Made by a program: the position numbers and the translations under genes | Shown: one piece after another, positions 43,518 through 51,247 of the stretch | Layout of the letters: the number at the start of each line of letters is the position of its first letter | How positions within the stretch are numbered: position 1 is the stretch's first letter | DNA from: Streptomyces sp. NRRL S-244 | GTDB taxonomy: Bacteria; Actinomycetota; Actinomycetes; Streptomycetales; Streptomycetaceae | DNA: 64,000 bases | Assembly: GCF_000717915.1 (NCBI RefSeq) | Contig: NZ_JOCX01000001.1 | Span: forward strand, 416,684 to 480,683 | Direction: 5' to 3' | The notes under the pieces: model-generated | Told to the model about the DNA's origin: nothing | The model's database searches: none | What the model saw: only the letters and a program-made list of their open reading frames with translations

Positions 43518-45017
43518 GTGAGCACCGAGAACGAGGGCACCGCGGCCCCGACGCCCCCCGCGGCCCCGTCCACACCCCCGGTGGCCGCTCCTGCCCCCGA
43601 GGCGCCTGCACCCGCACCGGCCGCGGCGGCCCCGGCGGCGGAGCCGGTCACCCAGCAGCTCCCGCCGACGCCCGCACCCGGCACGGAGCCGACCCAGCAG
43701 ATCCCGCCCACCCCGGCCCCCGCACCGGCCCCGGCCTACGCCCAGGCTCCCGCGCCGCAGGCCCCGGCCCCGGCCGCTCACGGCGCCGCGGGCTGGCCGC
43801 CCGCGCCGCCCGCGGTCCCGGCGTACGGCTCGGGCGGTGGCCACGACGGCGGCGGCTGGGGCGCGCCCCTGACCACCGACGGCTTCCCGCCCGCCAAGCC
43901 GAAGGGCAGGGGCGGCATGATCGCCGCCGTGCTCGTGGCGGCGCTCCTCGCGGGCGGCGTCGGCGGAGGCATCGGCTTCTGGGCCGCCGAGCGCAGCGAG
44001 AACGGCGTCGGCTCGACCACGGTCACCGCGGGCAACACCCCCAAGGACCTCAAGCGGGAGGCCGGCTCGATCGCGGGCCTGGCCGCCGGCGCGCTGCCCA
44101 GCGTCGTCACCATCGAGGCCTCGGCCGGCGACGGCGAGGGCGGCACCGGCACCGGCTTCGTCTACGACCAGCAGGGCCACATCCTCACCAACAACCACGT
44201 GGTGGCCTCCGCCGCGAACGGCGGCAAGCTGTCCGCGACCTTCTCCGACGGCAAGAAGTACGAGGCCGAGGTCGTCGGCCGGGCCCAGGGCTACGACGTG
44301 GCCGTGCTCAAGCTGAAGAACCCGCCGTCCGGCCTCAAGCCGCTGCCGCTCGGCGACTCCGACAAGGTCGCGGTCGGCGACTCGACCATCGCGATCGGCG
44401 CCCCCTTCGGCCTGTCCAACACGGTCACCACCGGCATCGTCAGCGCCAAGAACCGCCCGGTGGCCTCCGGCGACGCCTCCGGCGGCAAGAACTCGTACAT
44501 GAGCGCGCTCCAGACGGACGCCTCGATCAACCCCGGCAACTCCGGCGGCCCGCTGCTCGACGGGCACGGCGCGGTCATCGGCATCAACTCCGCCATCCAG
44601 TCGGCCGGCAACGGCGGCTTCGGCGGCGGCCAGGCCGGATCCATCGGCCTCGGCTTCGCCATCCCGGTCAACCAGGCGAAGAACGTCGCCGAGTCGCTGA
44701 TCAAGACCGGCAAGCCGGTCTACCCGATCATCTCGGTCTCCGTGGACCTCCAGTCCAAGACCGACGGCGCCAAGATCTCCGAGCAGGGCGCGCCCGCCAA
44801 CGACCTGGTCGACCCCAACGGTCCGGCCGGCAAGGCGGGCCTCAAGCCCGGCGACATCATCACCCGGTTCGGCGACAAGCCGATCGACAGCGGCCCGACC
44901 CTCATCAGCGAGATCTGGACGCACAAGCCGGGCGACGTGGTGAAGCTGACCTACCTGCGCGACGGCAAGCCGAACACCGTCGACATCACCCTCGGCTCGC
45001 GGGTCGGCGACAAGTAA
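43518..45017 (+). CDS. HtrA/DegP-like membrane-anchored serine protease with PDZ domain
   Basis: 499 residues. A ~125-residue Pro/Ala-rich cytoplasmic region, one membrane helix (about 134-157, MIAAVLVAALLAGGVGGGIG), then a trypsin-like protease with the triad His227 (LTNNHVV), Asp260 (YDVAVLKL) and Ser342 (GNSGGPLL), and a C-terminal PDZ domain (about 405-490). The topology places the protease outside the membrane, where HtrA proteins remove misfolded secreted proteins or act in stress signalling. GTG 43518 has GAGGAGAAG upstream. Confidence 0.94.
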   Translation: MSTENEGTAAPTPPAAPSTPPVAAPAPEAPAPAPAAAAPAAEPVTQQLPPTPAPGTEPTQQIPPTPAPAPAPAYAQAPAPQAPAPAAHGAAGWPPAPPAVPAYGSGGGHDGGGWGAPLTTDGFPPAKPKGRGGMIAAVLVAALLAGGVGGGIGFWAAERSENGVGSTTVTAGNTPKDLKREAGSIAGLAAGALPSVVTIEASAGDGEGGTGTGFVYDQQGHILTNNHVVASAANGGKLSATFSDGKKYEAEVVGRAQGYDVAVLKLKNPPSGLKPLPLGDSDKVAVGDSTIAIGAPFGLSNTVTTGIVSAKNRPVASGDASGGKNSYMSALQTDASINPGNSGGPLLDGHGAVIGINSAIQSAGNGGFGGGQAGSIGLGFAIPVNQAKNVAESLIKTGKPVYPIISVSVDLQSKTDGAKISEQGAPANDLVDPNGPAGKAGLKPGDIITRFGDKPIDSGPTLISEIWTHKPGDVVKLTYLRDGKPNTVDITLGSRVGDK

Positions 45018-45070
45018 CGACGGCCGACGGCTGCCCCGGTACGCGAGGGACCGGGACCGCTGGCTTGATG

Positions 45071-45110
45071 GGGAGGGGCCGTGGGCGCGAATACGCCTAC
45101 GGCCCCTCCC
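45071..45110 (+). terminator. Stem-loop terminator after the HtrA-like gene
   Basis: A 17-bp stem (12 bp continuous plus five inner pairs, one G-T) between 45071-45087 and 45094-45110. Its 3' side ends 22 bp before the LysR start and overlaps where that gene's -35 region should lie. Confidence 0.8.
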
Positions 45111-45132
45111 AACGTCCGCTTATGCTTCCCTT

Positions 45133-46038
45133 GTGTTCGATTCGCGGCACATACGCACTTTCCACGAGGTGGTCGCCTCCGGGTCCTACTCGGCGGCCGC
45201 TCGTGCTCTGGGGTACACCCAGCCCGCGATCACCCAGCAGATGAAGGCGCTCGAACGCGCCGTCGGCACCCCGCTCTTCACCCGGGTCGGCCGCAAGATG
45301 CAGCTCACCGAGGCCGGCGAGTCCATGGCCCGGCACGCCGAGTCCATCCTCGGCAGTCTCTCCGCCGCCGAGGTGCAGCTCAAGGCGTACGCGCGCCTGC
45401 GCACCGGGCGGGTCCGGCTCTGCGGCTTCCCCAGCGCCAACGTCACCCTGGTCCCCGAGGCCCTGAGTGACCTGGCCAAGGACCATCCGGGCATCCAGGT
45501 CGAGCTGTTGGAGGGTGAGCCCCCGGAGTCGCTGCGCCGACTGGAGCGCGGGGAGTGCGACATCACCCTGGCCTTCACCTATCCCGGGCTCCACGAGGAG
45601 GTCCCGGAGGAGGTCGCCGAGGTGCGGCTGCTGGAGGACCAGCTGACCGTGCTGCTCCCGACCGGGCACCCGCTGGCCCGGCGGCGGGCCGTGCACCTGG
45701 CCGACCTCGCGGAGGAGCGGTGGATCGCCGGCTGCCCGCGCTGCCGGGCGAACCTGCTGCACGAGTGCGCCGAGCTGGGCTTCGTGCCCGACATCCGGTT
45801 CGCCACGGACGACAACCTGGTCGTGCAGAGCATGGTCGGACAAGGGCTCGGCGTGGCGATGATGCCCGCGCTCGTGCTGCCCTCCCTCTCCCTGAGCAAG
45901 GTGTGCGGAAGGCCGCTCCAGCCCGCCGCCCGCCGGCACATCGCCGCGTACGTCTACCGCGACCATCTGCGCATCCCGGCGACCTCCGCGGTCCTCAACG
46001 CGCTCAAGCACGTGGCTTCGAACCGCGTCGGCTGCTGA
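45133..46038 (+). CDS. LysR-family transcriptional regulator
   Basis: 301 residues, standard LTTR length. Winged HTH at 5-65: FHEVVASGSYSAAARALGYT, QPAITQQMKALERAVGTPLF, TEAGE. The C-terminal part is a periplasmic-binding-protein-like effector domain (about 92-295). TATGCT at 45121-45126 is a good -10 element 6 bp before GTG 45133, so the mRNA is probably leaderless. Directly downstream are cysteine dioxygenase and a YeiH-type exporter, making a cysteine or sulfur-oxyanion ligand plausible, as for CysB/CysL-group regulators. Confidence 0.92.
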   Translation: MFDSRHIRTFHEVVASGSYSAAARALGYTQPAITQQMKALERAVGTPLFTRVGRKMQLTEAGESMARHAESILGSLSAAEVQLKAYARLRTGRVRLCGFPSANVTLVPEALSDLAKDHPGIQVELLEGEPPESLRRLERGECDITLAFTYPGLHEEVPEEVAEVRLLEDQLTVLLPTGHPLARRRAVHLADLAEERWIAGCPRCRANLLHECAELGFVPDIRFATDDNLVVQSMVGQGLGVAMMPALVLPSLSLSKVCGRPLQPAARRHIAAYVYRDHLRIPATSAVLNALKHVASNRVGC

Positions 46039-46078
46039 CCGCCGGGTGGTCTCTTCCCCGAATCCATAAGCAGTGCTT

Positions 46079-46103
46079 GGGATTTCAGGTGAGAACTGTC
46101 GTT
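46079..46103 (+). promoter_or_regulatory. Possible sigma-R-like promoter before cysteine dioxygenase
   Basis: GGGATT-N16-GTT resembles the thiol-stress sigma-R pattern (GGGAAT and GTT) with one mismatch. An AAGCA-G-TGCTT dyad at about 46067-46077 precedes it and could be a LysR half-site. Weak evidence. Confidence 0.25.
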
Positions 46104-46137
46104 GGACGTGATGGGTCGGCTGCTCGACGCTGCCCAT

Positions 46138-46692
46138 ATGACCACCACCACGCCGGCCCGTACGACCGCGAGGATGGCCGCCCTCGTCAGTGAGATCCGT
46201 ACGGTCGTGGACCGGGGGCTGGCCCCGGACCTGACCGCCTACCTCGTCGGCGAGCGCGTCGCCCCGCACCTGGGCACGCCCGATCTGCTCACTCCCGAGC
46301 AGCGCGAGGGGGACCCCGACCGGTACCGGCAGCACGTCCTGCACGCAGAGCCGGACGGCAGCTTCTCGGTGGTCGCGCTGGTGTGGATGCCCGGCCAGGA
46401 GACCGCCATCCACGACCACGTCTCCTGGTGCGTGGCCGGGGTGCACGAGGGCGAGGAGAGCGAGCTCCGCTACCGGCTGGCCCCCGCGACGGGGGACAGC
46501 TGCGCCCGGCTGGTGGCGACCGAGCACGTGGTCAACGGCCCCGGTGACGTCTGCGGATTCGCCCCGCCCGGCGATATCCACAAGGTCTACAACTCCTGTC
46601 GCACCACGGCGATATCCCTGCACGTCTACGGAGCCGATGTCATCCGCCTGGGCAGCAGCGTCCGCCGCGTCTACACGCTTCCCACAGACTGA
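46138..46692 (+). CDS. Cysteine dioxygenase
   Basis: 184 residues from ATG 46138. This cupin enzyme oxidises cysteine to cysteine sulfinate with non-haem Fe(II). The ligands are visible: His92 and His94 in ETAIHDHVSW and His148 in GDIHKVYN; Tyr164 in SLHVYG corresponds to the catalytic Tyr. Cys98 lies four residues after the HxH motif, near but not exactly at the position of the crosslinking Cys of mammalian CDO. Alternative starts ATG 46111 and TTG 46102 are open; none has a ribosome binding site. The stop overlaps the YeiH start (TGATG), so the two are coupled. Confidence 0.9.
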   Translation: MTTTTPARTTARMAALVSEIRTVVDRGLAPDLTAYLVGERVAPHLGTPDLLTPEQREGDPDRYRQHVLHAEPDGSFSVVALVWMPGQETAIHDHVSWCVAGVHEGEESELRYRLAPATGDSCARLVATEHVVNGPGDVCGFAPPGDIHKVYNSCRTTAISLHVYGADVIRLGSSVRRVYTLPTD

Positions 46693-47750
46693 TGGCGCTG
46701 CTGAACCGCCCTGTACGCGGGGCGGATACCGAGGGTGCCGGGCATGTTTCACGTGAAACATCCTCGTCCTGGCCGGGGTTGGGAATGGCGGCCGCCGGAG
46801 TGCTGGTGGCGTGGTGCGTGCACCGGCTGGTGCCCGCGGTACCCATGCTGACCGCGTCGGTGGTGCTCGGCATCGCGGTGGCCCATCTCCCGGGCATACG
46901 GGAAGTCGTACGGGGAGCAGCCCGCCCGGGCCTCTCGCTGGCCGGTCGGCGGCTGATGCGGATCGGCATCGTCCTGCTGGGCCTCGGCCTGGGGCTGGAC
47001 CAGGTGCTCCGGCTGGGCTGGGCCACGGTGGCGATGGTGGCCGCGGTGGTCGCCGCCACCTTCTTCGGCACCCTCTGGCTGGGTCGCAGGCTCGGGCTCC
47101 CGGGCGACCAGCCGCTGCTGATCGCCACCGGGTACTCGATCTGCGGGGCCTCGGCCATCGGCGCGGTGAGCCAGGTGTCGGGCAGCGACGAGGAGGACGT
47201 GGCCGCCTCGGTGGCGCTGGTGACCCTGTGCGGGACACTGGCCATCGCGGTCCTCCCGCTCCTCCAGGGCCCGTTGGGGCTCTCGGATCCGGCCTTCGGA
47301 CGCTGGGTCGGCGCGAGCGTCCACGACGTCGGCCAGGTGGTGGCCACCGCCCAGACCGCAGGCCCGGGCGCACTCGGCGAGGCCGTCCTGGTCAAGCTGA
47401 TGCGGGTGGCCCTGCTGGCTCCGCTGGTCGCCGCGGTGGCCTTCTCCGTACGGGCCCGGCGGCAGGGTGTGCGCATGCCCTCGGGACGCCGCCCGGCGCC
47501 GGTCCCGCTGTTCGTGGCCGGGTTCCTGGCCGCAGCCGCGCTGCGCGCCACCGGGGTGCTGCCCGAAGCGGCACTCGACTGGGCACACACGGCGCAGGAA
47601 CTGCTGCTGGCTGCGGCCCTGTTCGGGCTGGGCAGCGCGGTGGACCTCCCCCGGCTGGCCCGGACCGGCGGCCGGGCCGCGGTACTGGGGCTCGGGGCCT
47701 GGCTGGTGGTGGCCGGGGTCTCGTACGCGGGCGTGCTGCTGACGGTATGA
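46692..47750 (+). CDS. YeiH-family (UPF0324) putative sulfite/sulfate exporter
   Basis: 352 residues with about ten membrane helices. Family features are MRIGIVLLGLGLGLDQVL, TGYSICGASAIGAVSQV and GASVHDVGQVVATAQTAG. Homologues sit beside taurine and sulfonate degradation genes and are proposed to export sulfite or sulfate. Here the 1-bp overlap with cysteine dioxygenase suggests removal of sulfur oxyanions made from cysteine sulfinate. The N-terminal ~30 residues are hydrophilic and include HVSRETS, encoded by a perfect parS site. Confidence 0.88.
   Translation: MALLNRPVRGADTEGAGHVSRETSSSWPGLGMAAAGVLVAWCVHRLVPAVPMLTASVVLGIAVAHLPGIREVVRGAARPGLSLAGRRLMRIGIVLLGLGLGLDQVLRLGWATVAMVAAVVAATFFGTLWLGRRLGLPGDQPLLIATGYSICGASAIGAVSQVSGSDEEDVAASVALVTLCGTLAIAVLPLLQGPLGLSDPAFGRWVGASVHDVGQVVATAQTAGPGALGEAVLVKLMRVALLAPLVAAVAFSVRARRQGVRMPSGRRPAPVPLFVAGFLAAAALRATGVLPEAALDWAHTAQELLLAAALFGLGSAVDLPRLARTGGRAAVLGLGAWLVVAGVSYAGVLLTV
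46745..46760. promoter_or_regulatory. parS site (ParB binding), perfect, inside the yeiH-like CDS
   Basis: TGTTTCACGTGAAACA, complete, at codons ~18-23 of the exporter gene, before the first membrane helix. Confidence 0.93.
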
Positions 47751-47772
47751 CGTCAGCGGGCCGGCTCCCGTG

Positions 47773-47808
47773 GTCCATCGAGTCCATCGGGTGCATCCGG
47801 TGCATCGA
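47773..47808. repeat. 9-bp tandem repeat, four copies
   Basis: gtccatcga, gtccatcgg, gtgcatccg, gtgcatcga in series, in the 217-bp gap between the exporter and the secreted protease. The rest of the gap shows only the ribosome binding site of the next gene. Confidence 0.75.
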
Positions 47809-47967
47809 AGGGAGTTGGCCAATTCCTGGCCGGAACCGACCGAACGTTCCGACCGTCTCCTGACTTCTCGTGCCGCACGTGCGACCCTGCGGCCGATCCG
47901 CACCGACAGCTCTTCACCCCCACCCTGCCCGTTCCGACGGGACCGGGCACGGCAGAAGGAGTCCTGC

Positions 47968-48927
47968 GTGAATCGTCATCGCACGGCAGCATCGGTCCTC
48001 ATGGCGGCGGGCGCCCTGATCGCGGGCGCGCTGACGGCCGCCGCCCCCTCGGCCGCAGCCGACTCCCCGGCCTCGTTCAGGCAGCAGCACACCCAGGGTT
48101 TCTGGACCGCCGAGCGGATGCGCGGCGCCACCCCGCTGGACGTGACGGCGGCGCCGGGGACCGGGCGGGCGCCGGTCGCGGCCGCCGCACGGCCCACGCT
48201 GGTCGCCCCGACGGCGGCATCCGCCGCGGCGGCCTCCCCGACGTCGTTCCCGCAGGCGGGCGGCGCCTGGACGGGCGGCGGGGCGGTGGTCAAGACCTCG
48301 GGCCGGGTCTTCTTCACCTTCGGCGACCGCACGGCGTCCTGCTCCGGCGACTCGATCACCAGTGCCAACGGCAGCACGGTCATCACCGCCGGCCACTGCG
48401 TGAAGTACCAGGGCGCCTGGCACACCAACTGGATCTTCGTACCCGCGTACGACAACGGGAACGCCCCCTACGGGCAGTGGTCGGCCACCAAGACCTTCGC
48501 GACGGACCAGTGGGCCGCCAGCGAGGACATGAACATGGACGTCGGCCTCGCCGTCGTGGCCCCGCTGAACGGCCAGAAGCTCAGCCAGGTCGTCGGCGCC
48601 CAGGGGATCGCGTTCAACGGCGGCTACAACAAGAAGATGTACTCCTTCGGGTTCCCGGCGGCCGCCCCGTACGACGGCACCAAGCTGGTCTACTGCAGCG
48701 GGAACACCGGCAAGGACTTCCTGCTGACCAAGGACCACGGCCTGGGCTGCAACATGACCGGCGGCTCCAGCGGCGGCCCCTGGTTCCAGGACTTCAACGA
48801 GGCCACGGGCCTGGGCACCCAGGTCTCGGTGAACAGCTTCGGCTACACGTTCCTGCCGAACCGGATGTTCGGCCCGTACTTCGGCAACGAGGCCAAGGCG
48901 GCCTACGACAAGGCCCAGAATTCCTGA
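47968..48927 (+). CDS. Secreted trypsin-like serine protease
   Basis: 319 residues. The signal peptide (ASVLMAAGALIAGALTAAA) is followed by a ~90-residue propeptide-like Ala-rich region and a chymotrypsin-fold domain with a visible triad: His in VITAGHC, Asp in NMDVGLAVV and Ser in GGSSGGPW. Cysteines in TASCSGD/AGHC and CSGN/LGC could form disulfides. It is exported and probably self-activating, with unknown substrates. GTG 47968 has AAGGAG 7 nt upstream. tRNA-Ser follows after 39 bp. Confidence 0.92.
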   Translation: MNRHRTAASVLMAAGALIAGALTAAAPSAAADSPASFRQQHTQGFWTAERMRGATPLDVTAAPGTGRAPVAAAARPTLVAPTAASAAAASPTSFPQAGGAWTGGGAVVKTSGRVFFTFGDRTASCSGDSITSANGSTVITAGHCVKYQGAWHTNWIFVPAYDNGNAPYGQWSATKTFATDQWAASEDMNMDVGLAVVAPLNGQKLSQVVGAQGIAFNGGYNKKMYSFGFPAAAPYDGTKLVYCSGNTGKDFLLTKDHGLGCNMTGGSSGGPWFQDFNEATGLGTQVSVNSFGYTFLPNRMFGPYFGNEAKAAYDKAQNS

Positions 48928-48966
48928 CCCAGCCGCCCCCCACCTGCCGGTACTCTGTACCGGCCA

Positions 48967-49051
48967 GGTGGGTTGCCCGAGCGGCCTAAGGGAACGGTCT
49001 TGAAAACCGTCGTGGCGCGAGTCACCGTGGGTTCAAATCCCACACCCACCG
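48967..49051 (+). tRNA. tRNA-Ser(UGA)
   Basis: 85-nt cloverleaf with acceptor ggtgggt/acccacc, anticodon stem acggt/accgt, anticodon TGA at 49001-49003, a long variable arm typical of tRNA-Ser, T-loop GTTCAAATCC, and discriminator G. CCA is not encoded. Confidence 0.97.
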
Positions 49052-49059
49052 CAGATGAG

Positions 49060-49092
49060 CGGCCCCTGACCAGCCAAGACGGTCAGGGGCCG
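49060..49092 (+). terminator. Stem-loop terminator after tRNA-Ser
   Basis: A 12-bp perfect stem (49060-49071 with 49081-49092) and 9-nt loop, followed by TTCT. Confidence 0.8.
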
Positions 49093-49215
49093 TTCTCGTG
49101 GGCGCTAACGGACTTGTCCCGCCATCCGCTGAGGCCCTGCTCGTAAAATGGAGCAGATCGTAGTGACCCGGCGTCGTTTGGTGCCGCTTTGGCCTCTCTC
49201 GTCATGCGGCCTGTT

Positions 49216-49722
49216 TCACCCGGCCAGCACCGCCCGCCAGTCATTGCTCGTGTGCCACTGGCCGGGCGGGTACTCGAAGCGGGTCTCGCCGAGCAGTACG
49301 AAGCCGGCCGTGCGGCAGACCGCGTTGGATGCCCCGTGTTCGACGGACGGGAAGGCGTGGAGGTGGCGGCGCGTGCCGTGGGCGGCCGCGTGGGCGATGA
49401 CCGCGCGGGCCGCCTTCGCGGCGAGGCCTCGGCCCTGGAACTCGGGGAGGACGCCCCACCCGGTCTCGTAGACCTCCTCGCCCTTCCATATGCGCTCCCA
49501 GAAGGCGATCGTGCCCACGCTCTCGCCCTCGGCGACGATCCGGAACACCCGTCCGGCCGCCGGCTCGCGGGCGCTCAGCGCCAGATACCGCTGATGGCGG
49601 TCCTTGAGCTTGGCTTCGGTCTCCGGGCCGCCGAGATGTTCGGTCATGACGGGCTCGTTCTTGCGCAGCAGCAGCCAGAAATCGCCTTCTGTCCAGGGCG
49701 CGAGTTCCAGGGGGGTGTCCAT
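49216..49722 (-). CDS. GNAT-family N-acetyltransferase
   Basis: 168 residues. Acetyl-CoA binding motif A is ETGWGVLPEFQGRGLAAKAARAV (Q-G-R-G-L-A), with VGTIAFWERIW upstream and ASNAVCRTAGFVLLGET downstream. It resembles the RimJ/RimL branch that acetylates protein N-termini or small amines; the substrate is unknown. The start is chosen at ATG 49722 (MDTPLELAPW), eight codons inside the longest frame, because it is near the family N-terminus. The gene stands alone on the minus strand between tRNA-Ser and a small membrane protein gene. Confidence 0.88.
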   Translation of the reverse strand: MDTPLELAPWTEGDFWLLLRKNEPVMTEHLGGPETEAKLKDRHQRYLALSAREPAAGRVFRIVAEGESVGTIAFWERIWKGEEVYETGWGVLPEFQGRGLAAKAARAVIAHAAAHGTRRHLHAFPSVEHGASNAVCRTAGFVLLGETRFEYPPGQWHTSNDWRAVLAG

Positions 49723-49876
49723 GCCGCCACGGTAGGCGCAAGGCACCCGCTAGGCCCTTTGAGTGGTGTTTGTCGGAAGATCGGCGCGCGTTGTGGGGGC
49801 GCTGCGGTTGCGACCACATCATGACGAATGTATGCAGATCCGCCCGTCGGAACATCGCGAAACGAAGGACCTCGTC

Positions 49877-50236
49877 ATGGCTCACCGCATCACCGTCACG
49901 TCGCTCTGGACCGCAGTCGTCGCCGTCGTCGTCGCGCTCCTCGCCTCCCTCGGGTTCGGCGCCAAGGCCGCGCCGGCCGTCGCCTCCACCGCCGCCGCTC
50001 CCGCTCCCTCCCGCCGCGCGGCCACCGCCGCTGTGCGTCGGCCGGCCCGGCCGATGGGCCGGCGGAGCTGGCGGGCGATGATGCGGGGCGGTTCGCTCCC
50101 GCCGACCATCAAGCAGCGGATCCGCGCCGAGGCGCACGGCAAGGCCCCGTCCGTCCGCCGCTCGACGACCGCCGCCGCGTCCCTGGCCGGCAGCACCGCC
50201 GGAGTCGGTCGCGAGGAGCTCGACCTGGTCGCGTAG
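49877..50236 (+). CDS. Small Ala/Arg-rich membrane-associated protein, unknown function
   Basis: 119 residues. A single N-terminal hydrophobic helix (VTSLWTAVVAVVVALLASLGF) is followed by a basic, low-complexity Ala/Arg/Pro region and TIKQRIRAEAHGKAPS. Resembles short Streptomyces-specific proteins of unclassified type; I do not recognise a function. ATG 49877 has AAGGA 8 nt upstream, which supports it as a real gene. The helix could be a signal peptide or an anchor. Confidence 0.6.
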   Translation: MAHRITVTSLWTAVVAVVVALLASLGFGAKAAPAVASTAAAPAPSRRAATAAVRRPARPMGRRSWRAMMRGGSLPPTIKQRIRAEAHGKAPSVRRSTTAAASLAGSTAGVGREELDLVA

Positions 50237-50757
50237 CGCCCGTACGGCGTCACGCGCTTGGCACGGCACAGTAGGCAGTCGAGAGAGCAGTAACGGCAGC
50301 AGTAGGCGCTGGAGCCCGGTCGGCAGGTCGCGGCCGCGGATCGCGCCGGTGATGTGCCCCGGAGCGGGGCACGGTGAGATGGCCCCGGCGTGCGCCGGGG
50401 GCGCGCAGGGGGCGTGAAGCCTGACATTGCAGGGCCGCAGGCCCGGGAGACGGTGGGGTTCCCGGACAGAGCGGCCCTTTTCGGCATGTCCGGCGCACAC
50501 GAGTTTGAGGGAACGTTTCAGCTCAGATCCGGCGGGGGTTTCGGCCGCCTCCGGCGCGCTGACCAGCGGCGTTGGCGTGCGAATGAGGTTTATCCGATGT
50601 TGCTCATACTTGCGAGGGAATCGTGGACTCCGGCCTGGTTCGCCGGGGATTCGGTGGGCAACTCTGGTGTCGCGACGTCGTCACCACGCAACGACCGAGG
50701 CGGTCGGCCAACTGCCTTGGAGCAACCCCCACTTCGCTTTTCTGGAGGATTCAGACC
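50237..50757. other. 521-bp intergenic region before the small secreted protein
   Basis: No convincing ORF. It contains short degenerate CAGTA/CAG repeats at about 50268-50310, less GC-rich DNA around 50500-50760, and one candidate promoter (50616-50640). A long leader or an unrecognised small RNA is possible. Confidence 0.5.
50616..50640 (+). promoter_or_regulatory. Candidate ECF-type (sigma-R-like) promoter of the small secreted protein
   Basis: GGGAAT (50616-50621), 16-bp spacer, GTT (50638-50640), about 118 bp before ATG 50758. The elements match the sigma-R pattern; the spacer may be slightly short. Confidence 0.35.
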
Positions 50758-51063
50758 ATGGCAAGCATCCGTACCGCCCGCGTCATCGCCGCCGTCGCCG
50801 CTCTCCCCCTCGCCGTTTCCCTCTTCGGCGGTGTGGCCTCGGCCGACAACGGCTCCTTCGCGAACGACGGATCGAATGCGAGCGTCGCCAGCATCATCGG
50901 CAGCGGTGTCGGCGGGAACAACAGCGGCAACTCGTCGACTTCCCAGCAGGTTGCGACCGGCTCCGGTGCGTCCAACCAGAACAACACCGCGCAGGTCAAC
51001 GGCTCGGCCTTCACGGCGATCCAGCAGGGCAACATCGCGGCCAACTTCCACCCCTGGTGGTAG
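50758..51063 (+). CDS. Small secreted Asn/Ser/Gly/Gln-rich protein
   Basis: 101 residues. A clear signal peptide (IAAVAALPLAVSLFGGVASA) leaves a ~70-residue mature protein very rich in Gly, Ser, Asn, Gln and Ala with no Cys, Lys or Arg. It contains GNNSGNSSTSQQVATGSGAS and NQNNTAQVNGSAFTAIQQGN, spacing reminiscent of curlin-type Gln/Asn ladders, and ends FHPWW. It is not a chaplin or rodlin: no chaplin domain and no Cys pair. It may be a surface, amyloid-forming or structural protein, which is inference. GGAGG lies about 10 nt before ATG 50758. Confidence 0.8.
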   Translation: MASIRTARVIAAVAALPLAVSLFGGVASADNGSFANDGSNASVASIIGSGVGGNNSGNSSTSQQVATGSGASNQNNTAQVNGSAFTAIQQGNIAANFHPWW

Positions 51064-51090
51064 GCGCTCCCCGAGTCCTCTGAGTCTTGA

Positions 51091-51138
51091 GGGCGTCTGT
51101 GCCACCGGACCGGCTGGGGTCCGGTGGGGCAGGCGCCC
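51091..51138 (+). terminator. Stem-loop terminator after the small secreted protein
   Basis: A 10-bp perfect stem (51102-51111 with 51118-51127) is enclosed by outer pairing gggcg/cgccc (51091-51095 with 51134-51138). Confidence 0.75.
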
Positions 51139-51247
51139 TCGCGCGTCCGTGCGCGGCCCCTCGTGGACTCTCCCGACCTTGACATCCACGGTGAATCTGA
51201 CGGACAGTCAGGTTCACTCGATGATGTGATGCCGGGAGGCCAGCGCC

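Noticed and set aside
49211..49224. TGTTTCACCCGG near the GNAT stop as an eighth parS
   Set aside because: Only the left half of the palindrome is present; the right arm is missing.
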